From Gammaproteobacteria bacterium (lineage in GTDB: Bacteria; Pseudomonadota; Gammaproteobacteria; Pseudomonadales; Azotimanducaceae), in contig VXNE01000599.1 in the NCBI GenBank assembly GCA_009840715.1, positions 1,572-7,151 on the forward strand: DNA of 5,580 nucleotides. The letters are read 5' to 3'. The notes under the pieces were generated by a model. It worked only from the letters and a program-made list of their open reading frames with translations, had not been told where the DNA came from and did no database searches. The position numbers and the translations under genes are program-made. This document shows, piece after piece, positions 1-5,580 of the stretch. The first letter of the stretch is position 1, and each line of letters opens with the position of its first letter.

Positions 1-234
1 GCGTAAGGGTGCGTGACCCCAACCGCACGCCGTTGCTGGAAGACGGTGGGACGACGCCGACGAAAGCCCGGGACCCCATACGACGAGAAAGAGGCCGAGA
101 ATCGAGGGAGTTGCGGGCGCAGCACGGTCGATTGCTTACACGCACGGTCCGAATCGAGTTCGGCAACATGGCGATATGGGCCCTGACCGTGAGCTTGAGG
201 GTGTCCAAGCGAAGGCGAGCAGCATCGATCGGCA
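1..234. other. Non-coding or unassigned left flank
   Basis: This stretch lies downstream of the stop codon of the DsbB-family gene and contains no gene I can support. Short open frames cross it on both strands, but they lack Shine-Dalgarno sequences and recognisable protein motifs. I see no strong GC hairpin followed by a T run on the minus strand, so no intrinsic terminator for the oxidoreductase-dsbB pair can be named. An 8-bp direct repeat (GCACGGTC at 122-129 and 142-149) is the only internal structure noticed. It could be a promoter region for a gene to the left or simply a gene spacer. Confidence 0.4.
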
Positions 235-1083
235 TCAGCGCCCTCCTGCGGCTCGTCTCTGCTTCGCTCCTATTGTCGCGAGAACGCCGCCTATCAGCGC
301 GAGCACCATGAAGACCGCGACAATTGTCCCACCGAGGAGTGCACCCAGGATCGCGCAGACGATCAGCAGAATGCCAGGGACGATACCCGTGGCTCCAATC
401 GCGACGGCACCGAGCACGATGGTCAGAAAAGAGAAAACGATCCCACCCCAGCCCAGGCGGAGTACCGTATCGGCGCCCTCCGCCTCGACGGCGTTCCCCA
501 ATCCAGCGACGAATAGCGTCGCAACTGCCGCGCATGTTCCAAAGATGCCCGCGGTGAGCGCGACTATTCCACCTGCATTTTCGGGCACGAGAGACGTACT
601 GCCCCTTGGCCAAGCCCCGGCGCCCCATTGCATGGCGGCACCGGCCGCGACACCGGCGAAGCCCAGCAGCGCCCACACCGCGAGGGAGAGTCCGAGGAAT
701 GGCGGGGTCGCGGCGCAATCGGCGGTACCCAGCGTCATGGCGCGCAGCGCCTCGCCAACCCTGCCGGCTTCGAGGATTTGGTCGATAGGAGCGAGGCAGG
801 CTGCTTCGCCCGGCGGCAAGCTCTCCACCCACAACTGGCGGATGGCAAAGCCCCCGCCCACCAGGGCCGCCACGATCGTCATGAGCGGATAGATTCCGAG
901 GCGCGGGTTGTGTGCGATGCCGCCCAGCGCGACCAGGCCCGCGACGACGAACCAGAAGCGCTGCATGAGACACAGTGGGCAGGGGATCATGCCGAAGCCG
1001 TGCTCGAGAACGGCCGCGATTGCCAGCATGGCCGCCGTCCACGCGATGACTAGCAGACCCCAGGTCGTCTTCGTCCAGTCCAC
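235..1083 (-). CDS. dsbB: DsbB-family disulfide bond formation protein with C-terminal DUF4064-like membrane domain
   Basis: The 282-residue inner-membrane protein starts at GTG 1083. The N-terminal ~150 residues are DsbB, which reoxidises the periplasmic thiol oxidase DsbA and passes electrons to quinone. Seen: helices at about 8-26, 43-59, 63-81 and 128-150; the CXXC pair CPLC at C35/C38, followed by QR with R42 at the place of E. coli R48; a periplasmic loop with a second cysteine pair, C96 and C123. The 27-residue gap matches E. coli C104/C130. E. coli-type DsbB ends soon after the fourth helix (about 170-180 residues). Here ~115 more residues add four predicted helices (about 173-196, 210-231, 233-252, 253-272). 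Their GIFG, GLG-A-AEGA and LGW patterns and PGILL stretch resemble DUF4064, as judged from memory. The GTG lies 2 nt after the oxidoreductase stop, behind GGAGGA. No dsbA is visible nearby. The DsbB call is strong; the function of the extension is unknown. Confidence 0.88.
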   Translation of the reverse strand: MDWTKTTWGLLVIAWTAAMLAIAAVLEHGFGMIPCPLCLMQRFWFVVAGLVALGGIAHNPRLGIYPLMTIVAALVGGGFAIRQLWVESLPPGEAACLAPIDQILEAGRVGEALRAMTLGTADCAATPPFLGLSLAVWALLGFAGVAAGAAMQWGAGAWPRGSTSLVPENAGGIVALTAGIFGTCAAVATLFVAGLGNAVEAEGADTVLRLGWGGIVFSFLTIVLGAVAIGATGIVPGILLIVCAILGALLGGTIVAVFMVLALIGGVLATIGAKQRRAAGGR

Positions 1084-1085
1084 GG

Positions 1086-2690
1086 TCAGTGGTCCTCCAG
1101 GATCATCGCCGCGCCCTTCTCGCCGATCATGATGGCCGGGGCGTTCGTGTTCCCCGAAACAAGCGTAGGCATGATGGACGCATCCGCTACCCGGAGCCCC
1201 TCCACGCCGCGCACGCGCAGGCGCTCGTCCACGACGGCCTGCGGATCGCTTCCCATCTTGCAGGTGCCGACCGGGTGGAAGACCGTGGCGCCAGCCCGCC
1301 GGCAGAAATCCAGGATCTCGTCGTACGTCTGGGTTTCGCTCCCCGGGTAGAGCTCGTGCGCCCGGTACCGCGCCAGCGACGGGGCCTCGCCGACCCGCCG
1401 CGCGATATTGATGCCCTCGACCAGTGCGTCGCGGTCCACCTGCTCGCTCAGGAAGTTCGGACGGATGGCGGGCGGCGTGTGCGGATCCGCGCTCTTGACG
1501 TGAATCGAACCCCGGCTCTCGGGACGGAGCTGGCAGACCGACAGCGTCATCCCCGGTTCCTTCTCGAGCGTCCCACGCTTCCCGGCCTGGTAGCTCGCAT
1601 GGGCGAAGTGGAACTGCACGTCCGGCGTTTCGAGTTCCGGCCGCGTACGTACGAAGCCGTGCGCGATCCCGGCGGTATAGGTGAACGCGCCGCGCCGCGT
1701 GGCCCCGTATTGGAGCGCCGCCAGGGCGAAGCGCGCGCCGCGTGTGTCCTCGTTCAGCGTGCGCAGGTCCCGGACGCGCCATCCCACGGAACCCGCGAAG
1801 TGGTCCCGGTAGTTCTCGCCGACTCCGGGCAACTCGTGTACCACCGTAATCCCAAGCTCGCGTAGCAGGTCCGGCTGCCCGATCCCGGACAGCTCAAGCA
1901 GTTGCGGCGACTGCACCGCGCCGGCCGCGAGTACGACCTCTCGCCGCGCGCGTACGTCGTGGACCGTACCGCCGTTCGATCGCGCCCCTCCGTACCGCAC
2001 ACCGACCGCGCGCCCGCCCTCGCAGAGTACGCAGTGCGTGAGCGCACGGGTGCGGATGGTCAGGTTGGATCGGCTCCGTGCCGGATTCAGGAACGCCCGG
2101 GCGGTACTGTGCCGCCGGCCCCGCTGCTGGGTCACCTGGTAGTAGCCGAAGCCCTCCTGCGACTCGCCGTTGTAGTCGGGATTCTTCGCATAGCCGATCT
2201 CGACACCGGCGTCGACAAAGGCATCGAGCAGCGGATGGCGCTCGGTCATGTCCGCCACGTTCAGTTCGCCGTCCCCGCCGCGGTAGTCGTCCCCGCCCCG
2301 CTCGAAGCGTTCCGAGCGCTTGAAGTGCGGGAGCACCTCCTCGTAGGACCAGCCGCGGTTGCCGAGTTGCGCCCAGGTGTCGTAGTCGAGGGCCTGCCCG
2401 CGCACGTACAGCATCCCGTTGATCGAACTCGACCCGCCCAGCACCTTGCCGCGGGGAATCGGGATCCGACGATTGTCCGTCCCGGGCTCCGGTTCCGTGT
2501 CGAAACACCAGTTCACGCTCGGGCGGTCGATCATCTTCCAGAAGCCGACGGGCACGTGGATCAGCGGGTTCCAGTCGCGCCCGCCCGCCTCCAGCAGCAG
2601 TACGCCGTTGGCGGGGTTCGCGCTCAGCCGGTTCGCCAGCACGCACCCGGCCGATCCCGCTCCCACGACGATGTAGTCGAACTCTTCCAC
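1086..2690 (-). CDS. GMC-family FAD-dependent oxidoreductase (choline/alcohol dehydrogenase-like)
   Basis: The 534-residue flavoenzyme belongs to the glucose-methanol-choline family, which oxidises primary alcohols such as choline or aliphatic alcohols and passes electrons to oxygen or the quinone pool. Seen: the N-terminal Rossmann dinucleotide motif G10-A-G-S-A-G15 with acidic E34 (LLLEAGG) for the FAD ribose; GMC signature 1 around GKVLGGSSSIN (81-91); GMC signature 2 GAVQSPQLLELSGIG (257-271); and the C-terminal catalytic region with H472 (VFHPVGTCKMG) and N516 (SGNTNAP), matching the family His/Asn pair. Length is normal and no key residue is missing. There is no signal peptide, so it is likely cytosolic or peripheral to the inner membrane. 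The start is GTG 2690, with AAGGGGGG 5 nt upstream; another in-frame GTG at 2735 would add 15 residues that precede the conserved beta strand and has no good ribosome site. It is the first gene of a two-gene unit with dsbB. Substrate cannot be told from sequence; BetA and AlkJ types are equally possible. Confidence 0.93.
   Translation of the reverse strand: MEEFDYIVVGAGSAGCVLANRLSANPANGVLLLEAGGRDWNPLIHVPVGFWKMIDRPSVNWCFDTEPEPGTDNRRIPIPRGKVLGGSSSINGMLYVRGQALDYDTWAQLGNRGWSYEEVLPHFKRSERFERGGDDYRGGDGELNVADMTERHPLLDAFVDAGVEIGYAKNPDYNGESQEGFGYYQVTQQRGRRHSTARAFLNPARSRSNLTIRTRALTHCVLCEGGRAVGVRYGGARSNGGTVHDVRARREVVLAAGAVQSPQLLELSGIGQPDLLRELGITVVHELPGVGENYRDHFAGSVGWRVRDLRTLNEDTRGARFALAALQYGATRRGAFTYTAGIAHGFVRTRPELETPDVQFHFAHASYQAGKRGTLEKEPGMTLSVCQLRPESRGSIHVKSADPHTPPAIRPNFLSEQVDRDALVEGINIARRVGEAPSLARYRAHELYPGSETQTYDEILDFCRRAGATVFHPVGTCKMGSDPQAVVDERLRVRGVEGLRVADASIMPTLVSGNTNAPAIMIGEKGAAMILEDH
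1093..1098 (-). promoter_or_regulatory. Shine-Dalgarno that sets the dsbB GTG start
   Basis: GGAGGA on the minus strand, inside the last codons of the upstream oxidoreductase, lies 9 nt before the GTG at 1083. It supports GTG 1083 as the start rather than the long upstream extension of the same open frame, which runs antiphase through the oxidoreductase gene. The overlap of signal and upstream coding end suggests translational coupling. Confidence 0.65.
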
Positions 2691-2796
2691 GGCGTCCCCC
2701 CTTTTTCCGGCTCGAAAGATACGTTCCGGCGTCACGGTATGCTAGGCGCGCGGCTGCACCGCCGTTTCCCGTACCTGGGCCGGGACCGTCCACTCG
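2691..2796. promoter_or_regulatory. Divergent intergenic region, probable promoters for both gene pairs
   Basis: About 106 bp separate the two divergent start codons, so promoters for both directions should lie here. It holds the most A/T-rich patch nearby (about 2702-2740). Weak -10-like hexamers are present, TATCTT on the minus strand (2721-2716) and TATGCT on the plus strand (2738-2743), but neither has a convincing -35 box at the right distance. TTCCGG occurs twice, at 2705-2710 and 2724-2729. The location is well supported by gene orientation; the exact promoter elements are not. Confidence 0.4.
2696..2703 (-). promoter_or_regulatory. Purine-rich ribosome binding site for the GMC oxidoreductase
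   Basis: AAGGGGGG on the minus strand, 5 nt before GTG 2690, decides between two in-frame GTG starts (2690 and 2735). It would lie inside the coding region if the upstream GTG were used, which favours the shorter protein. Confidence 0.6.
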
Positions 2797-4224
2797 ATGA
2801 AGATGATCGACATCCCGTCGCTGCGCTCTGCCGACATGCCGGAGCGAGAAGCCGGGTTCTGGAAGATGACGGGTCCCGGCGCCGTGATGGTCGGCATGGC
2901 CGTCGGCTCGGGCGAGCTCATCCTCTGGCCGTGGATCACCGCGAAGTTCGGCGCCGAGATGATGTGGGCGGCCGCCCTCGGCGTGTTCCTGCAACTCTGG
3001 ATCAACATCGAGATCGGCCGCTGGGCGGTCGCCACGGGAGAGAGCGCCTTCACCGGATTCGCCCGGATGTCCCGCTTCTGGGTGTTCTTCTTCCTGACCC
3101 TGCTGTTCGTCGGCGCGTTCCTCCCTGGCTGGGGGCTGGCGGCGGGGACCTCCATCAAGATCCTGTTCTTCGGCACCGACGGACCGGGACCCGACTGGGC
3201 GTGGACCGCGCTCGTCTTCGCCCTCGCGCTCGCCATAGTGTTCGGGCCGAAGCGCATCTACGCGTCCGTCGAGCGTTCGATCATCTTCATGGTGCTCGTG
3301 ATCGTCGGGGGCCTGCTCGTGGTGGCCTTCAGCGTGGGGACGCTCGGTGACGTGTGGGAAATGCTCAAGGGCGTGGCGAACTTCGGGGCCATCAGCCTCG
3401 ACGAGGAGTTCACGTTCAACCGCTTCTTCGGCGCTTTCGTGTTCGCCGGCGCCGGCGGGGTCGGCAACCTCTACTACGCGTACTACCTGCGCGACAAGAA
3501 CGTCGGCATGGGCGCGCGCATCCCCGTGCTCCTGAATCCCCTGCGCGAGGCGCAGCGCGGCGACAGCGAGATCGGCTACCGGTTCCCGGCGACCGCGGAG
3601 AACGTGTCCCGGTTCCGCGCCTGGTTCCGTTTCGTCGTGCAGGACAGCGTCGCCTACTTCTGGCTCGCCAACACGTTCACGATGTTCCTCTTCATGTTCG
3701 GGGCGCTCGTGGTGCTGCACCCGCTGGGCATCGTCCCCCAGGAGAGCCAGCTCGTGTGGGACCTCGCCATCATCCTCGAAGGGACGATGGGCGTCGGCGG
3801 ACGACAGCTCTTCCTGATCATCGGCATCGCGGCGCTCTTCTCCAGCGTGCTGGCCGGGCTCGACGGCGGCGTGCGGCTCTGGGTCGACCTGCTGCACACG
3901 AACTTCCCGTTCGCGCACCGCTTCGCGGCGAACAAGCTCTACTTCGGTTTCGCACTCGGCCTCTCCGCGATCGGCGTTGCCGCGACGTGGGTCTTCGGCA
4001 CGTTCGACGTCACCGCCTTCGACTTCTTTTTCGTCAGCGCCACGATCGCCGGCTTCTCCATGGCCGCCTACGTCCCGATGGTGCTGTACATGAACCTGCG
4101 CCACCTGCCGGCGCCCGTCCGTCCCAAGCCCGTTAACATCGTCATGGTGACGATCGGCGCCGCCACCTACATCAGCTTCGCCGTCTACACGGTGGGGTCG
4201 AAGGTCGCGGAGTGGATGTCGTAG
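2797..4224 (+). CDS. Nramp/SLC11-like membrane transporter with non-canonical ion site
   Basis: The 475-residue integral membrane protein has about eleven hydrophobic helices (roughly 26-47, 54-75, 94-112, 134-150, 160-180, 209-230, 278-310, 335-357, 380-402, 408-432, 446-466), the Nramp (LeuT-fold) layout. Family members move Mn, Fe or related divalent cations with protons across the inner membrane. The TM1 GP start (G26-P27) is kept, but the metal-binding DPGN motif is replaced by G37-S-G-E40, and the TM6 MPH motif by about V222-G-N224 (eye alignment). TM6 ends in an aromatic run, YYAYY. The TM6-TM7 loop (about 231-277) is long and charged, and total length exceeds the usual 410-440 residues of bacterial Nramps. 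The ATG at 2797 is the first start after an in-frame TAG (2743-2745); no clear Shine-Dalgarno precedes it, and ATG 2803 is an alternative. It is followed by the serine hydrolase after 40 nt. Fold is fairly sure; substrate is unknown and classical Mn/Fe transport should not be assumed. Confidence 0.82.
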   Translation: MKMIDIPSLRSADMPEREAGFWKMTGPGAVMVGMAVGSGELILWPWITAKFGAEMMWAAALGVFLQLWINIEIGRWAVATGESAFTGFARMSRFWVFFFLTLLFVGAFLPGWGLAAGTSIKILFFGTDGPGPDWAWTALVFALALAIVFGPKRIYASVERSIIFMVLVIVGGLLVVAFSVGTLGDVWEMLKGVANFGAISLDEEFTFNRFFGAFVFAGAGGVGNLYYAYYLRDKNVGMGARIPVLLNPLREAQRGDSEIGYRFPATAENVSRFRAWFRFVVQDSVAYFWLANTFTMFLFMFGALVVLHPLGIVPQESQLVWDLAIILEGTMGVGGRQLFLIIGIAALFSSVLAGLDGGVRLWVDLLHTNFPFAHRFAANKLYFGFALGLSAIGVAATWVFGTFDVTAFDFFFVSATIAGFSMAAYVPMVLYMNLRHLPAPVRPKPVNIVMVTIGAATYISFAVYTVGSKVAEWMS

Positions 4225-4252
4225 GGGAAAACCGAACAGCGCAATAGTCCTT

Positions 4253-4258
4253 GAGGAG
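4253..4258 (+). promoter_or_regulatory. Shine-Dalgarno of the serine hydrolase
   Basis: GAGGAG lies 6 nt before ATG 4265 and fixes that start. No hairpin or T run is evident between the transporter stop (TAG 4222-4224) and this site, so the two genes are likely on one transcript with separate ribosome loading. Confidence 0.75.
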
Positions 4259-4264
4259 AAGACC

Positions 4265-5580
4265 ATGACCCTCCATCGCACAATCCGGCTGCTGCTCTCC
4301 GCGGCGGCCGTGCTCACCGTGGTATCGCTCGCCCCGTCCGCGCTCGCGGACAACGGCGGGCTGCCGATGGCCGAGCCCGAGAGCGTCGGCATGTCGAGCG
4401 AGCGTCTCGAGCGCATCGGCGTGGGTATGCGGCGCCTGATCGACGACGACAAGATCCCGGGCACCGTCTCGCTGGTCGCCCGGCGCGGCAAGGTCGTGCA
4501 CTTCGAGACGAACGGGCTGCGCGACGTCGAGGCCGGACTCCCGATGGAGCACGACACGATCTTCCGGCTCTACTCGCAGAGCAAGGTCGTCACCGGGGCC
4601 GCCGTGATGATCCTCTTCGAGGAGGGGCACTTCCTGATGACCGACCCGGTCTCGAAGTACCTGCCGGAATTCGCGGACATGCGCGTCTATCTTGGGGAAG
4701 AGCTCGGGGAAGGGGGTGCCGAGGTGCTCACCGAGCCGGCGGGCCCCATCACCATCCAGCAGCTCGCGACGCACACGTCGGGACTGACCTACGGGTTCAT
4801 CCCGACGCCTGTCGGGAAGATGTACACCGAGAAGGGCGTGGTCGCGACCGGCACGCCGCTGCCGATCGAGGGGGAAGACGAGACCGTGGCTCCGCCCACG
4901 TCGCTCAAGGAGTGGAGCGAGCGGCTGGGAACCCTGCCGCTGGTCGCCCAGCCGGGGACCGAGTGGCACTACAGCGTCGGCATGGACGTGCTCGGGCGCT
5001 TGGTGGAGGCCGTGTCCGGAATGTCCTTCGGCGAGTTCCTCCGTGCACGCCTGTTCGACCCGCTCGAGATGCCCGACACGGGCTTCTACGTCCCCGACTC
5101 CAAGGTCGCTCGCTTCGCCGCGAACTACGGCCCCGCCGAGGGCGGTGGCATGGCGCTGATCGACGCTCCCGAGACCAGCGCATACCGCGAGCCTCCCGCC
5201 CTGGAGATGGGTGGAGCGGGCCTGGTCGGCACCGTCGGCGACTATTTCAAGTTCGCGCAGATGCTCGCGAACAAGGGGGAGTTCCAGGGTACGCGCATCC
5301 TCGGCCGGAGGACCGTCGAGTTCATGACGGCCAACCACCTGACGCCGCTGTTTCCCGACGACCCCATGACCTCGCTGCGGAACCAACTGGGAGCGTCGGC
5401 GCGCCAGTGGGGCGCGGGTTTTGGCATCACCGGCTCGGTCGTGACGAATCCCGCCACGTCGGGTCTACCGGTTTCGACAGGGACCTTCGGCTGGGCGGTT
5501 CTTCCACCACGGGATTCTGGGTCGTCCACGAAGTGGAGATCGTCGGCATCGTGCACACGCAGCTCACGCCAAGCGGGACC
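4265..5580 (+). CDS. Exported serine hydrolase, beta-lactamase/class C family; frameshifted near its end and cut by the window edge
   Basis: This secreted or periplasmic enzyme belongs to the beta-lactamase-related serine hydrolase group (class C beta-lactamase, DD-peptidase and EstB-type esterase relatives). Seen: a Sec signal peptide, residues 1-28, with basic MTLHRTIR, a hydrophobic core and an ALA cleavage site before D29; no lipobox cysteine. The nucleophile motif SxxK is S104-Q-S-K107 in a YSQSK context; HTSGL follows at 170-174; the tyrosine motif is Y236-S-V (WHYSVGMDVLG), with the YS typical of esterase-like members rather than the YAN of true class C beta-lactamases; MGGAGLVGTVGDYFKF (315-330) is also typical. 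The frame is open from ATG 4265 to the window end, but after W410 (5492-5494) it stops looking like the family. From 5494, the neighbouring frame gives GGSSTTGFWV, then IVGIVHTQLTPSG, the expected beta strand carrying the third active-site motif. A missing G in 5493-5495 explains this. Substrate unknown: peptide, ester or beta-lactam. Confidence 0.88.
   Translation, partial: MTLHRTIRLLLSAAAVLTVVSLAPSALADNGGLPMAEPESVGMSSERLERIGVGMRRLIDDDKIPGTVSLVARRGKVVHFETNGLRDVEAGLPMEHDTIFRLYSQSKVVTGAAVMILFEEGHFLMTDPVSKYLPEFADMRVYLGEELGEGGAEVLTEPAGPITIQQLATHTSGLTYGFIPTPVGKMYTEKGVVATGTPLPIEGEDETVAPPTSLKEWSERLGTLPLVAQPGTEWHYSVGMDVLGRLVEAVSGMSFGEFLRARLFDPLEMPDTGFYVPDSKVARFAANYGPAEGGGMALIDAPETSAYREPPALEMGGAGLVGTVGDYFKFAQMLANKGEFQGTRILGRRTVEFMTANHLTPLFPDDPMTSLRNQLGASARQWGAGFGITGSVVTNPATSGLPVSTGTFGWAVLPPRDSGSSTKWRSSASCTRSSRQAG
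5492..5498 (+). other. Apparent single-base deletion (frameshift) in the serine hydrolase
   Basis: The sequence CTGGGCGGT reads TGG GCG GTT in the gene's frame. One added G (TGG GGC GGT) would give FGWGG followed by SSTTGFWV, the usual family pattern, and keep the frame open to 5580. Both frames are open to the right edge, so the break is seen through protein pattern, not through a stop. A sequencing or assembly error at the G run and a true mutation cannot be told apart from this window. Confidence 0.75.

Noticed and set aside
1..79. Possible start of a minus-strand gene running off the left edge (ATG at 79-77, 26 open codons)
   Set aside because: No Shine-Dalgarno precedes the ATG, the peptide shows no known motif, and 26 codons are too few to judge.
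208..240. Repeated GCATC units near the dsbB stop, considered as a terminator hairpin
   Set aside because: The units are direct rather than inverted and no T run follows on the minus strand, so they do not make an intrinsic terminator.
1084..1782. Upstream extension of the dsbB reading frame into the oxidoreductase gene
   Set aside because: The extension encodes an Arg/Gly/Ala-rich shadow sequence. The DsbB core begins a few residues after GTG 1083, which has its own ribosome site.
1902..3350. Plus-strand open frame of about 482 codons opposite the oxidoreductase and in another frame of the transporter
   Set aside because: It overlaps two well-supported genes and encodes a low-complexity Arg/Pro/His/Ala-rich product with no recognisable motif.
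1894..4557. Very long minus-strand open frame (887 codons) across the transporter
   Set aside because: It is antisense to the transporter and parts of the oxidoreductase and hydrolase genes. The product is dominated by His, Arg, Glu, Asp, Gly and Pro without domain patterns, as expected from a GC-rich shadow frame.
4681..4760. Acidic glycine-rich stretch in the hydrolase (about residues 141-160), considered as an insertion
   Set aside because: Members of this esterase-like group usually have a variable loop here before the ITIQQLATHTSGL segment, so it looks ordinary.
4172..5386. Minus-strand open frame of about 404 codons opposite the serine hydrolase
   Set aside because: The plus strand in this region encodes an intact signal peptide and the SxxK, HTSGL and YS motifs, so the antisense frame is a by-product of high GC.

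Overview
This is a GC-rich bacterial window with four protein genes in two divergent pairs and no RNA genes, CRISPR arrays or mobile elements that I can see. The proline-, arginine- and glycine-rich proteins, strong G/C preference at third codon positions, GTG starts, DsbB-type quinone/disulfide membrane protein and secreted serine hydrolase fit a high-GC Gram-negative-type environmental bacterium. Gemmatimonadota or a similar marine or soil lineage would fit, but this is an impression of style; there is no marker gene here.

Layout. Positions 1-234 hold no gene I can support. On the minus strand, a GMC-family FAD-dependent oxidoreductase (2690 down to 1086) is followed after only 2 nt by a DsbB-family disulfide-bond protein (1083 down to 235), so the two are very likely translationally coupled. 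A roughly 106-bp divergent intergenic region (2691-2796) separates them from the plus-strand pair. That pair is an 11-TM Nramp/SLC11-like transporter (2797-4224) and, 40 nt later behind a strong Shine-Dalgarno, an exported serine hydrolase of the beta-lactamase/class C superfamily (4265 to the right edge).

Most notable points. (1) The DsbB protein carries a four-helix C-terminal extension that looks like the DUF4064 family, an unusual fusion. (2) The Nramp-like protein lacks the canonical DPGN (TM1) and MPH (TM6) metal-site motifs, so its substrate is open. (3) The serine hydrolase has an apparent single-base deletion in a G run near 5493-5495; the family-typical C-terminal strand continues in the neighbouring frame to the window end. 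This is either an assembly error or a recent pseudogene.

Working together. The GMC enzyme (flavin alcohol dehydrogenase type) and DsbB (quinone-reducing) may both feed electrons into the respiratory chain, but that is inference. The transporter and hydrolase are probably co-transcribed, with no evident shared pathway. I do not see a clear-cut novel defence or mobile system here.
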